DNA of 64,000 bases, taken from the IMG/VR virus record IMGVR_UViG_3300044613_003659, positions 43,597 through 107,596 of that record; one strand, written 5' to 3'. This DNA is from a virus. Each line of letters begins with the position of its first letter. Positions within the stretch are counted from its first letter, which is position 1. The notes beneath the pieces were generated by a model, which was not told the DNA's origin, searched no databases, and was given only the letters and a program-made list of their open reading frames with translations. Below are positions 30,588-38,230 of this stretch, one piece after another. Both the position numbers and the translations under genes were made by a program.

Positions 30588-30973
30588 TCTATTATTTCCG
30601 GATGTTCTTTGCCATACAGTTTCATTAGGTAGCCGGCTACAGCATCGGCCTGTTGTTCAATTGGTGATCCTGGATAGCTTTGATCACCATGCACCATGTT
30701 GGCTTCATGTTGTTTGCGATGCGCTAGTTCGTGTGCTACAGTACGCATGATATCAATCAAATTTCTGTTGCCGGTATAGATCCACATGATATCATCGTTG
30801 TCGTCATAATAACCGGTTCTATGTTGATCTGGTCCTTCTTTGGCATCTTGGAAACGAATTTTAGGTAATGCTTGTTCAATGTTTAATTTACGCACACACC
30901 ATTGAATAAAATCACGCAATTGCTCTTCGTGTTCTTGAAATGTGCTTTCTACAACAAATTCTCTAGCTCGCAT
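30584..30973 (-). CDS. HExxH zinc metallopeptidase, leader-tagged (129 aa)
   Basis: Leader MRAREFVVES. Zinc motif HELAH (His81, Glu82, His85) and a downstream EQQADAVAG helix (Glu106) give a gluzincin/ImmA-like metallopeptidase layout. GNRNLIDIMRTVAHELAH is a typical active-site helix. Small size suits a one-domain protease. It may cut a host target on entry or process head proteins. ATGA overlap downstream and 11-nt overlap upstream. Confidence 0.85.
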   Translation of the reverse strand: MRAREFVVESTFQEHEEQLRDFIQWCVRKLNIEQALPKIRFQDAKEGPDQHRTGYYDDNDDIMWIYTGNRNLIDIMRTVAHELAHRKQHEANMVHGDQSYPGSPIEQQADAVAGYLMKLYGKEHPEIIE

Positions 30974-31616
30974 CTGCTTTATCCTGTGGACCAGCTATCA
31001 TCTTGCCATAGTCCTTGCTCTGTATGTTTTGCGGCGTATGCTCACGCCTACCTTTTACAATTTCAAATGCTCGGCGTAATCCACTGGCTACCGTATCTAG
31101 GCCATCTTCATCTGCTTGATACTTGATTCCGATACCGCCCGATTGTTCCCATTCGGTCAGTACGGTATTACGATCATCAACCAAGATATTCGGCGTGCCG
31201 TCGGGCTGCTTGGCATACTTGCCTTTACGACCAGTAATGCGTATTACTCTGGGTTGCGGATCTAAATTTTCCGCTATCCATGCTCGTTTCATTGCTTCAC
31301 TATTTTGGTTATCACCGCGTAATGGGCTTGAGCAGATATTGTAGTATCCAAACACTTGTACCACCATTGCTACCAATCTATCTGCTGACGGAAACTTAGG
31401 CAGTCTGTAAAAGAAATCAGTACCACGCATCTGTGCAATTACAGGTTCGCGTAGTTCTGCAGGAATGTTGCGATAGTCTGCTCGGCCGCTCTTTACATCT
31501 GCGGGCACTCCGGCTAATTTAGCATATTCTGAGAAGAAATCTGCCAGTACGCCATCCATGTCTAAGAATATTTCTGGGCGGCCGCGAGGTTGTTGTTCTA
31601 GTTCGTATAAGCGCAT
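30963..31616 (-). CDS. HAD-type 5'(3')-deoxyribonucleotidase (NT5C-like)
   Basis: 217 residues from MRLYELEQQ; the longer frame includes terminator sequence and is rejected. IFLDMDGVLADFF holds nucleophile Asp19 and Asp21; ICSSPLRG is motif II and NILVDDRNTVLTEWEQSGG is motif IV. These enzymes dephosphorylate (deoxy)nucleoside monophosphates. The leader is shorter and less clear than its neighbours, so packaging is uncertain. First gene of the operon. AATAAATA lies 4 nt before the ATG and there is no ribosome site. Confidence 0.85.
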   Translation of the reverse strand: MRLYELEQQPRGRPEIFLDMDGVLADFFSEYAKLAGVPADVKSGRADYRNIPAELREPVIAQMRGTDFFYRLPKFPSADRLVAMVVQVFGYYNICSSPLRGDNQNSEAMKRAWIAENLDPQPRVIRITGRKGKYAKQPDGTPNILVDDRNTVLTEWEQSGGIGIKYQADEDGLDTVASGLRRAFEIVKGRREHTPQNIQSKDYGKMIAGPQDKADAS

Positions 31617-31660
31617 TTTGTATTTATTGGCAATTACATTTAAGAAGTTTTTGTCAAAAA

Positions 31661-31680
31661 AAATGCCCCGAAGGGCATTT
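31661..31680. terminator. Bidirectional terminator between lipoprotein and leader-tagged operons
   Basis: AAATGCCC-CGAA-GGGCATTT stem with A- and T-runs on both sides. Confidence 0.9.
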
Positions 31681-31692
31681 TTTTTGTTGCAG

Positions 31693-32259
31693 TTATCGTC
31701 GGTTATTTGCATCAATTTCGCTAAATGCTCGATCGGACTTGGCCTTTGTATCAGCAGTTACACGGCGTCTATCATTGCGTATTGCCAGCTGATTGGCTTC
31801 ACCCATTGGTAGTGCTACTAGGGCATATGAACGATATCGATTACCTTCAGCAATACGTTTGATTTCTACAATTTCTGCGCCTGAAATATCAGTACCGCGG
31901 CACATTGCACGTATAGCCATTTCGCTACGCTCTACACTGACATCGTCAACGTCGCTCATAAACATCTTGCTTTGTTTATCAACTTCGCCGCCAGCTGCCA
32001 TACAGATTTTGCTAAATGCAATGAGTTTGGCTTTTTCGTCAGCCATGCTAAAATCTCGGCTCACTCCTGTGCCATTTGCATAAACTGCGTCCTTGCTTTC
32101 AGGAAGCTCAGTCATCCATTTAGGCGCTTTATCGATAGTACGCTCGACATATTTTTCTTGTCGTTTACTTTCGTATTCAGCACGTTTTTCAAATCGCTCA
32201 GTAGTACCGCAAGCAGTAACGAGAGCAGCTATTGGAACCAACATAAAAAGTTTATTCAT
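31693..32259 (-). CDS. LPP20-like lipoprotein (188 aa)
   Basis: Signal sequence with lipobox TACG (Cys at about residue 17). Mature part: KAPKWMTELPESKDAVYANGTGVSRDFSMADEKAKLIAFSKIC, the typical LPP20 opening where a trans-acting module follows a D-x-A-x-x-K-A helix. A C-terminal ALVALPMGEANQLA strand completes the domain. Start chosen at the second ATG, 5 nt from AAGGTG. Likely outer-membrane anchored. Last gene of the operon. Confidence 0.8.
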   Translation of the reverse strand: MNKLFMLVPIAALVTACGTTERFEKRAEYESKRQEKYVERTIDKAPKWMTELPESKDAVYANGTGVSRDFSMADEKAKLIAFSKICMAAGGEVDKQSKMFMSDVDDVSVERSEMAIRAMCRGTDISGAEIVEIKRIAEGNRYRSYALVALPMGEANQLAIRNDRRRVTADTKAKSDRAFSEIDANNRR

Positions 32260-32268
32260 CATTACACC

Positions 32269-32391
32269 TTATCTAGATTTAATCCACTCGCCAGCACGTT
32301 GTAAATCGTTACCGGCTCCACTTACTGCACCGCCTACTGTGCCACAGCCAGTAAGGGCTACTACAAACAAAAAAGTAATAAAAGTTTTCAT
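32269..32391 (-). CDS. Entericidin-like lipopeptide (40 aa)
   Basis: Short signal sequence, lipobox LTGC, then GTVGGAVSGAGNDLQRAGEWIKSR. Entericidins A/B are small lipoproteins with the same GC-N/GT-x-x-G-x-G-x-D-I-x-x-x-G plan; entericidin B promotes bacterial lysis. The gene is 40 codons and sits inside the lipoprotein operon. Lysis or membrane-stress role is inference. Confidence 0.75.
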   Translation of the reverse strand: MKTFITFLFVVALTGCGTVGGAVSGAGNDLQRAGEWIKSR

Positions 32392-32411
32392 AATCTATTG
32401 TAAATTAAAGA

Positions 32412-32987
32412 TTAAAATTTGTCAACCACAGTCCACTCATTTCTAATTACACAACCAACAATCTGCCATTGCATCAAATTATTGGTACGTGGATCTATGT
32501 CTGATTCTAAAAAATATCTGCATGTGGATCCTTTGTATTCAAAAGGATCTGAATTTGGCACGGGTTTAAGTTCACTAATTTTAAAGGTATCAAATTTTTT
32601 GAGTCCTTTCTTGAGTTGCGGAATTTCAAAATCATTACAATAAAGGGTCTGACTGGATTGTACTGAACTACCTGCCACTCGTTCAAGTATTTTGGTACGA
32701 CCTGCTTGCAAAGCCTGCGCACACACTTGATCAGTACTGTCTGTGATCGGACCTTGGCTTTCGCCTCGTGCATCGTGCCAACGGTTGTTTATACGAGCTT
32801 TAAAAACAACTGTGCATATTTGTTGATTGCCCGCAGTTTTAACAAATTTTTGAAAATCTGTAACTTCTTTGATTTCAGTATTTGTCTTGTTAGCGGTAAC
32901 TGACTCTTGATAGCAATCAGCCATGGCTACTGCGGGCAACAGACAAACTACTGTTGCGGTTTTTTGAAAGAATCTTCTAGTAAACAT
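32412..32987 (-). CDS. Exported protein (191 aa)
   Basis: N-terminal MFTRRFFQKTATVVCLLPAVAMA is a signal peptide; the RRFF pair could be Tat-like but lacks the full motif. Mature part has five to six Cys, suggesting disulfides in the periplasm, and a VCAQALQAGRTKILERVAGSSVQSSQ helix similar to the LPP20-type helix of 31693. Overlaps the next lipoprotein gene by 40 nt. Confidence 0.75.
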   Translation of the reverse strand: MFTRRFFQKTATVVCLLPAVAMADCYQESVTANKTNTEIKEVTDFQKFVKTAGNQQICTVVFKARINNRWHDARGESQGPITDSTDQVCAQALQAGRTKILERVAGSSVQSSQTLYCNDFEIPQLKKGLKKFDTFKISELKPVPNSDPFEYKGSTCRYFLESDIDPRTNNLMQWQIVGCVIRNEWTVVDKF

Positions 32988-33289
32988 CTTTGCCTCAGTT
33001 GTCTCTGTTGCGCCTTGATCATAGCTTCGTGTTCGCCGTCCATGCCGGCTGAACTATCCGCTGCTGTACCGTTCCAGACATTAGAAACTATGCCCAAAAT
33101 TGAAGTCATCTGTCCAGCAAGTATAAATCTTTGATTGTCACTGTACCTTTGACTTTCCAAAAATTGATACTGTTCATTGCGTTGATCACAGTTAATTTTG
33201 TAGTTAGACAAATCATTAGCACTCATTCTCACGGGTGTTGTACAGGCTGTTTGTGCTACAGCAGCGAGAATAATCAAGTAGTTTTTCAT
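32948..33289 (-). CDS. Lipoprotein (113 aa)
   Basis: MKNYLIILAAVAQTAC gives signal peptide plus lipobox QTAC. Mature part is helical and Gln/Arg-rich (DQRNEQYQFLESQRYSDNQRF; EAMIKAQQRQLRQRC). It has two more Cys. Start overlaps the previous stop as ATGA. Confidence 0.8.
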   Translation of the reverse strand: MKNYLIILAAVAQTACTTPVRMSANDLSNYKINCDQRNEQYQFLESQRYSDNQRFILAGQMTSILGIVSNVWNGTAADSSAGMDGEHEAMIKAQQRQLRQRCLLEDSFKKPQQ

Positions 33290-33498
33290 CTACACTCTTT
33301 TTGTAAGTCCCAAAATTTTTGTCTAATTTTACGACGTTCATTGAGATCATCGTTGGACAACTGTGATTCGGCTTGTGCCAAAAGTTGCTCCTGTCTTTGC
33401 TTGTTATAACAATCAGCGAACCAAGCTGTAGTGTCAGGAGCGTGTCTTGTGGCACAGGCACTGAGCAAAACTGAAACCGCGACTATAAATGATTTCAT
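33286..33498 (-). CDS. Small lipoprotein (70 aa)
   Basis: MKSFIVAVSVLLSAC signal and lipobox; mature part is a charged helix (EQLLAQAESQLSNDDLNERRKIRQKF). The Q/R-rich helix resembles that of the 32948 lipoprotein, suggesting duplicated coiled-coil partners. ATGA overlaps on both sides. Confidence 0.8.
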   Translation of the reverse strand: MKSFIVAVSVLLSACATRHAPDTTAWFADCYNKQRQEQLLAQAESQLSNDDLNERRKIRQKFWDLQKECR

Positions 33499-33650
33499 TG
33501 TGCTCGGTTGGGCAGTATAGCAGATTTAAAAATTTGCAATGCGGTATTTTCATCACAACCAGAATTGCGCTGGATATACCGTACAGCATCCTTAGAATTA
33601 AGTTGGAGAACAAAAATTGCTTCGTCTGCAAATCGTTGTGCCTGTGTCAT
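33495..33650 (-). CDS. Small protein (51 aa) leading the lipoprotein operon
   Basis: TQAQRFADEAIFVLQLNSKDAVRYIQRNSGCDENTAL: helical, three-helix HTH-like spacing, no signal peptide. Coupled by ATGA to the next lipoprotein gene. Unknown function. Confidence 0.7.
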   Translation of the reverse strand: MTQAQRFADEAIFVLQLNSKDAVRYIQRNSGCDENTALQIFKSAILPNRAQ

Positions 33651-33660
33651 ACTATTTCCT

Positions 33661-34077
33661 TTACCAAGATGAATTGTAAAAAACTTTGAGACCAGTAAAA
33701 AGTTCTGCGCGAGCCCGGCGTATAAAATCTAAATCTTGAAGCCGATAATAATCATCGCTATCACTACCAAAGAAAAAACCAGAAGTAGATGGGAGCCTAC
33801 CATTTTTAACGTCCTCCTCCAGAGTCTCTAGATCTTCCCAGGTCAGTTCTAGTTCTACACCGTTAAAGTTGCTACCCCACGAACTGTCCGAGTTGTTACC
33901 GCCTTTGTGTAACCACAGTTGTTCCATCCAACCATGTAAATTAGGATGCTTGCGCCAATAGGCTAATTCGATTGTTGGGTCTTGAAAATCTTCATTACCC
34001 TTTTCGTATCGCTGTTCGTAATACTCATTTTTTGCGCCGGCCTTTGCTGCGGCGTAGGCATACATATCTAAACCCAT
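33661..34077 (-). CDS. Conserved phage protein, MGLDMYAY family (138 aa)
   Basis: Start at the ATG after GAGGT; the first in-frame ATG lies upstream of it near the promoter. MGLDMYAYAAAK followed by ELAYWRKHPNLHGWMEQLW is a widespread phage/bacterial protein signature, sometimes annotated as phosphoglycerate-kinase-like without basis. A WEDLETLEEDVKNGRLP helix and a C-terminal SDSDDYYRLQDLDFIRRAR segment follow. Function unknown. Confidence 0.85.
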   Translation of the reverse strand: MGLDMYAYAAAKAGAKNEYYEQRYEKGNEDFQDPTIELAYWRKHPNLHGWMEQLWLHKGGNNSDSSWGSNFNGVELELTWEDLETLEEDVKNGRLPSTSGFFFGSDSDDYYRLQDLDFIRRARAELFTGLKVFYNSSW

Positions 34078-34105
34078 TTGAACCTCTTGTGATTTAACTG
34101 TTTCT

Positions 34106-34135
34106 ATTATAATCAAAATCTACAATTTTAGTCAA
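34106..34135 (-). promoter_or_regulatory. Sigma70 promoter
   Basis: TTGACT (34130-34135), TATAAT (34106-34111), 18-nt spacer. Confidence 0.8.
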
Positions 34136-34415
34136 CTCGTTCTTTTGACTTGAGTTTGACAACGGTAAGTTTGGTGTTTTTATTAGCCGGCGGCGGATCG
34201 TTAAGTTTGTCGCCAAACTCTCTTCCAACATAATATTCACACAATCTATGGCGGCACATCGTTGGAATATCTTCAAATCCGGGATCTAATAGAAATTGAT
34301 AAGAGCTCCGACCCCAAGTGGAATATTTGATAAAGACATAATAAGCTCGTCGATGATCTTTATTTGCCGGGTCAAAAACTGTAGCGGGTCTACAATTTAA
34401 CAATAATTTGTTCAC
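34128..34415 (-). CDS. Hypothetical protein (95 aa), GTG start
   Basis: The longest frame would start inside the terminator hairpin, so the GTG after AGGATG is chosen. The product has RPATVFDPANKDHRRAYYVFIKYSTWGRSSYQF and IPTMCRHRLCEYYVGREF, then a lysine-rich end. Fairly many aromatic residues; unknown function. Its stop overlaps the next gene's promoter. Confidence 0.65.
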   Translation of the reverse strand: MNKLLLNCRPATVFDPANKDHRRAYYVFIKYSTWGRSSYQFLLDPGFEDIPTMCRHRLCEYYVGREFGDKLNDPPPANKNTKLTVVKLKSKERVD

Positions 34416-34446
34416 TGTACATCCTAAAAAAGTTAATAGGATAGTT

Positions 34447-34487
34447 ATACTAACACATAAAAAAAGCCCTGTCAAGCAGGGCTTTTT
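34447..34487 (-). promoter_or_regulatory. Overlapping terminator and promoter
   Basis: AAAAAGCCCTG-CTTGA-CAGGGCTTTTT (34461-34487) ends the gene at 34514. Its loop and 3' arm contain TTGACA (34470-34475), with TAGTAT (34447-34452) 17 nt on, a promoter for the gene at 34128. Confidence 0.7.
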
Positions 34488-34513
34488 ACGGATCTTGCTA
34501 TTTTAGCAACTGT

Positions 34514-34732
34514 TTACTTTTTGCTAACAGGTTGCTTTGGTACAGTAGCTAGAATCGAATCATACACAATTTTAGCCATGTCAGTGGTAGTAGTAAATAC
34601 TGCCTTGGTAAAATTGGCATGTGCATCAATTAGTGATTCTACACCATTCTTAACATCTTGGTTTGGAATAAATGCAAATGCTTGCTTGGCGGTGTTGCTG
34701 CTGTGGTCTACAATAGTATCAATTGATAACAT
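34514..34732 (-). CDS. Small phasin-like protein (72 aa)
   Basis: Helical protein: NTAKQAFAFIPNQDVKNGVESLIDAHANFTKAVFTTTTDMAKIVYDS. The Phe-rich amphipathic repeat with short loops resembles PHA-granule phasins, but there is no firm motif. TAAGGAG ribosome site. No partner gene to suggest granules. Call is tentative. Confidence 0.7.
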   Translation of the reverse strand: MLSIDTIVDHSSNTAKQAFAFIPNQDVKNGVESLIDAHANFTKAVFTTTTDMAKIVYDSILATVPKQPVSKK

Positions 34733-34870
34733 TTGAGTTCTCCTTAAAAGTAATGTTCAAGTATTATACTATAATTTATGCTGCACCGCAATATAAAATG
34801 TGCTACTATTTGAATTTAATTTTTCCATTTTGTGCCGATAAATATTGCTATTATTCAAGGAGAAGTCAAA

Positions 34871-35278
34871 ATGGAATTACTTTTAATTGTTGTAGTGTTA
34901 ATAGCTGTAGGAGCCTGGTGGATCTGGTCAGAAAGCAAACATTCTAAGTCAGGGTCACATCCTTTAGATGGTCCAACCAAAACTCCAGAACCATGGCCAT
35001 TCCCAACTAGTCGTCCGCCCGAAGGCGAAAACAAACCAGTGCAGCCCGAGATACCAACTTTGACTGAAAAACTTGATGTCAACAAGGACGGAAAAGTTGA
35101 TGTAAAAGATGCTGTATCCGTATTAGATGTCAACAAAGATGGCAAAGTAGATCTTAAAGATGCGGTGGCAGCAGCAGATGTTGTTGCAAAGAAAACAAAA
35201 AAGGCAGCAACAAAAGTTAAGGCCAAAGCCACTGAAACGGTAGAAAAAGTCAAAAAATCCCGCAGTACAAAAAAATAA
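34871..35278 (+). CDS. Membrane-anchored protein with two dockerin/EF-hand repeats
   Basis: Start after AAGGAG at ATG 34871, not 13 codons earlier. One N-terminal membrane helix (ELLLIVVVLIAVGAWWIW), a Pro-rich linker (PEPWPFPTSRPPEG), two tandem repeats LDVNKDGKVDVKDAV and LDVNKDGKVDLKDAV with the DxNxDGxxDxxD calcium loop of dockerin/EF-hands, and a Lys/Ala-rich C terminus. Such calcium modules usually mediate protein-protein contact. The next gene starts 1 codon after the stop. In-phage role unknown. Confidence 0.8.
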   Translation: MELLLIVVVLIAVGAWWIWSESKHSKSGSHPLDGPTKTPEPWPFPTSRPPEGENKPVQPEIPTLTEKLDVNKDGKVDVKDAVSVLDVNKDGKVDLKDAVAAADVVAKKTKKAATKVKAKATETVEKVKKSRSTKK

Positions 35279-36409
35279 GTGAAGATAGTACCAATCAAAA
35301 ACGTCGGTGTTTATCATGACTCCGACGTTAATTTTTGGCATTTTGGTCGTATACAAGATTACTCTGGTTTAAGTTTTAGAGCTCCAGATTATTTTTTAAA
35401 ATCAGCCAACCTCCAAAGTTTTTTAAACAGTATTCACTCGGTAAAATTTGCAAACTATCATGTGGCATTTCCTGCTAACAATGGTTGGTTAGACCGATTT
35501 CATTTGACTTATCCTTATGTAAATCATTCTATAATTGTTTGCTCAGAATTACATCAAGAAACCATAGAACAATTATACACCCTAGATCTTCCAAATGTAA
35601 GTATTTTTGTATGCGGCTATATCTCAAAATCATTTGTACATGCCAAAATTTACCAGTGGATGGATTGGTTTATAACAGCAGGGGACTTTTACAGGCGCTG
35701 TAATACAACCTTACTGTCAAAAAAGATTACTAACACAGACAACAAAGAAAAATTTTTTGATGTGCTACTGGGTTGTCAACGCTATCATAGAGATTATATC
35801 AACGAATACATTGATAAAAATTTAGCCGATCAAGTCATTAAAACTTATTTTCGTCGATGGAATGTAGACCTCAGGCAAACAGATCATATTTTTGAATCAA
35901 CCGGCATAGAGTTTTTAGAAGAAAATAACTATTTTAACACAGTACACATTGTGAAATATTATGGGCACAAAATGAATTTGAGTGCTATTGTACCTATAGA
36001 CATTTACAATCGCACTCATTACAGTTTAGTAGCCGAAACCAATTACAGTAACGATTTTAATTTCTATACTGAAAAGATTGTCAAACCAATATTGGCTAAA
36101 AGATTATTCATTGTTGTAGCAGGTAAAAACTATCTAAAAAATCTACGTAGTTTAGGTTTTAGAACATTTTCTGACGTAATTGATGAATCCTACGACCAGG
36201 TGGAAGATAACCGGAAAAGATGGAACCAAGCTCTGGCCGAAGTCTCAAAATTGTGTAATACTCCGGCGCAGAGTATAAATGAACAGATAAAAACAATAAC
36301 AGAACACAATTACAATTTAATGATGGAAGATTGGAATGGAAAATTTATACAGAATCTTGTTGCTGTAGTTGAACCATATCTAACTGCTGATCATAAAGTT
36401 GTTGACTAG
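35279..36409 (+). CDS. Exostosin/GT-like glycosyltransferase
   Basis: 376 residues, GTG start touching the stop of the dockerin-like gene. The C-terminal half has TEKIVKPILAKRLFIVVAGKNYLKNLRSLGFRTFSDVIDESYD, a motif (EKI-x-KP-x(4)-R/P-F-I...LGF-x-TF-x-D-E-x-YD) shared with exostosin and fucosyltransferase-like enzymes and with the gene at 44905. Likely transfers a sugar onto host surface glycan or phage components. Overlaps the convergent UV-endonuclease gene by 65 nt. Confidence 0.7.
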   Translation: MKIVPIKNVGVYHDSDVNFWHFGRIQDYSGLSFRAPDYFLKSANLQSFLNSIHSVKFANYHVAFPANNGWLDRFHLTYPYVNHSIIVCSELHQETIEQLYTLDLPNVSIFVCGYISKSFVHAKIYQWMDWFITAGDFYRRCNTTLLSKKITNTDNKEKFFDVLLGCQRYHRDYINEYIDKNLADQVIKTYFRRWNVDLRQTDHIFESTGIEFLEENNYFNTVHIVKYYGHKMNLSAIVPIDIYNRTHYSLVAETNYSNDFNFYTEKIVKPILAKRLFIVVAGKNYLKNLRSLGFRTFSDVIDESYDQVEDNRKRWNQALAEVSKLCNTPAQSINEQIKTITEHNYNLMMEDWNGKFIQNLVAVVEPYLTADHKVVD

Positions 36410-37388
36410 CCAAATTCTTTCCTTTGGCCTCGACCATGATGTCGGCCCAGGCACCATGTTCTAATGCCCACTCATTGCAAGCCGTGTTCCAAGCAAAGTC
36501 TGAATGTGCTCGTAATTTTTGTTTTTTGTAGCCTTGAGCTAAAAGATTCGTAAGATCTGGGCGTGTATTAGAGTCATGCCCCACCAAAACATCTTCCCTG
36601 CTAGTGCTGTAATGAATAACAGGGCGAACACCGCGCCAGCTATCCTGAATCCTCTTAATACGATAGTCTCTATGGTCAATATATTCTCCGCTTGCAATCC
36701 AATGATGATGTAGATCTAGTACCAATGCACAATCGTTGACCAGTTCGAGGCTGGCCTCAAGTCCCCAAGACATTTCGTCGTTTTCGATCGTGATACAGTT
36801 TCTTGCTTCAGGGCTGAGGCGTTGTAGTGCTGCACGGATTCCATCCGGGCCGCGTTTGCCTGAGATGTGGACATTGATTTTAAAGTCCTGGAACGAACGG
36901 CCGTAGCCCATCCATCTAGCCATATCTGCATGATATTCAAACTCCTGAATTGATCGTTCTACAATGTTATCATTTTCACTAGCTAGTACACAAAACTGAC
37001 CAGGATGAAAACTAAGTCGCACATCCAATCGTCTTGCAGTTTCGCCAATGGGTGCAAATATTTTCTCTAGATGTCGCTGCACATCTGCCTGTTGCCACCA
37101 CGCAATCCAATTGGGTTCAGTGTAGCCTTGCAACATTTCCGAACCCAAGCGCACCATTCTACGCTCAAGGGGCAATGTGGCTACACGCTCAACCATCTTA
37201 ACTGCCGCAGCAGCGTTGTGATTCATTATGTCCCACTGACGCTGTTCGGCCTCTTCGGGGTGTTCGCGCAGCCAACGCATGGTGGTACTACGTCCGTTGA
37301 GATCACGATCTTTGGCATTGACCTTCATGCCACCGCATTCGCTAGGATCATTTAACCATTTGCATGCAAAACCAATTCTTCCAATCAT
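36345..37388 (-). CDS. uvsE: UV damage endonuclease UvsE/UVDE
   Basis: 347 residues with a TIM-barrel UVDE layout: start MIGRIGFACKWLN, LSFHPGQFCVLASEN, FKINVHISGKRG, ITIENDEMSWGLEASL, LVLDLHHHWIASGEY and PVIHYSTSRED. Conserved His, Glu and Asp residues that bind the metal cluster are in these blocks. The enzyme nicks DNA 5' to UV photoproducts. Suits a phage of sunlit water. Ends in the convergent glycosyltransferase gene; starts with ATGA after the next gene. Confidence 0.9.
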   Translation of the reverse strand: MIGRIGFACKWLNDPSECGGMKVNAKDRDLNGRSTTMRWLREHPEEAEQRQWDIMNHNAAAAVKMVERVATLPLERRMVRLGSEMLQGYTEPNWIAWWQQADVQRHLEKIFAPIGETARRLDVRLSFHPGQFCVLASENDNIVERSIQEFEYHADMARWMGYGRSFQDFKINVHISGKRGPDGIRAALQRLSPEARNCITIENDEMSWGLEASLELVNDCALVLDLHHHWIASGEYIDHRDYRIKRIQDSWRGVRPVIHYSTSREDVLVGHDSNTRPDLTNLLAQGYKKQKLRAHSDFAWNTACNEWALEHGAWADIMVEAKGKNLASQQLYDQQLDMVQLQQQDSV

Positions 37389-37633
37389 GAGTGCCTTATA
37401 ACATACATTGTAAGTTCTGCGTTTTTATCTACTAAAACACTGTCTTTGGGATATTTACGATATGTTTCTATGTATTCGCCTGTGCGACGATTGATTCGTT
37501 TTTTGATCACAGCTTCAATAATCAGCATCTTGTTGCTTAGTTTTGCAACTTTGCCGATCATGAGTCTATTGGCCTGAGGAAAGGCCACATAGTCATTTAC
37601 ACTAATTGATTTGCCAAGAGCGTCTGTGTGCAT
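37385..37633 (-). CDS. Hypothetical protein (82 aa)
   Basis: MHTDALGKSISVNDYVAFPQANRLMIGKVAKLSNKMLIIEAVIKKR: SH3-like beta protein seen in many phages, with a basic RINRRTGEYIETYRKYP hairpin. The ATG lies about 8 nt from the -10 box of promoter 37642-37670, so leader is nearly absent. Coupled to uvsE by ATGA, so may belong to the same DNA-repair unit. Confidence 0.75.
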   Translation of the reverse strand: MHTDALGKSISVNDYVAFPQANRLMIGKVAKLSNKMLIIEAVIKKRINRRTGEYIETYRKYPKDSVLVDKNAELTMYVIRHS

Positions 37634-37641
37634 AGCAAGTT

Positions 37642-37670
37642 ATTATAACAAGTCTTTAAGGGTAAGTCAA
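37642..37670 (-). promoter_or_regulatory. Sigma70 promoter, near-leaderless
   Basis: TTGACT (37665-37670), TATAAT (37642-37647), 17-nt spacer. ATG of the next gene follows after 8 nt. Confidence 0.8.
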
Positions 37671-37934
37671 TCATGCAAATCTTAATGCGAATTCGGTGGC
37701 AATGCGTTCATTTTTAAATATATAAACTGTAACACTTTCTTCAAGTGGCGCCTGATCGGCCATTGGATACTGCACATAGTAGAGCCAATCATCACCGTTT
37801 AACCAATGGCGAATTTCTCCTTCTCGACCACCGTATCGAATTGATCCTGTACCAGCATGAGTTTGCAACCATTCATTCACTTGATCGGTTTGCTTTTCCA
37901 TTTTTGGATATGGTATTCTTATTTCGCTTGGCAT
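37671..37934 (-). CDS. Member of the tandem DAxxFxLxW family (87 aa)
   Basis: C-terminal YIFKNERIATEFALRFA is the family tail in a diverged form (ATEFALRF). N-terminal part has IPYPKMEKQTDQVNEWLQTHAG and DDWLYYVQYPMAD. The start overlaps the previous gene by 16 nt. Unknown function. Confidence 0.7.
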   Translation of the reverse strand: MPSEIRIPYPKMEKQTDQVNEWLQTHAGTGSIRYGGREGEIRHWLNGDDWLYYVQYPMADQAPLEESVTVYIFKNERIATEFALRFA

Positions 37935-38227
37935 GTGTATTTTAGTGCAAATTCTACTATTTTTCTATGTGGAACTGTTTGGTGAAATCTAACAATTTTC
38001 CTTTGTTGATTTCCTTGAATTTCAAGATACCATTTGTCAGTAAAGCCACGAAATCTAGCAAACTGACTGATTGAACTAAAATGGTATGGTTTTGGTTTGC
38101 CAAAGTATTCACCCGCGGTGTGTCGATCTCTAACTTCTTCTATGTTGTTTACAAGCCAATCTATCATTTGCTTGTAATCGCCATCAACTATTTCAAATTC
38201 AATTGACCAATCTACAACATCAATCAT
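37919..38227 (-). CDS. Tandem family member, diverged (102 aa)
   Basis: VDWSIEFEIVDGDYKQMIDWLVNNIEEVRD, FKGFTDKWYLEIQGNQQRKIVRFHQ and KIVEFALKYTCQAK; the end resembles EFALKY of relatives. Beta-rich; starts 4 nt after the previous stop. Confidence 0.65.
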   Translation of the reverse strand: MIDVVDWSIEFEIVDGDYKQMIDWLVNNIEEVRDRHTAGEYFGKPKPYHFSSISQFARFRGFTDKWYLEIQGNQQRKIVRFHQTVPHRKIVEFALKYTCQAK

Positions 38228-38230
38228 TGA

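Noticed and set aside
34514-34732. Firm phasin assignment
   Set aside because: Resemblance is only in helix composition; no PHA genes are nearby, so kept as phasin-like only.
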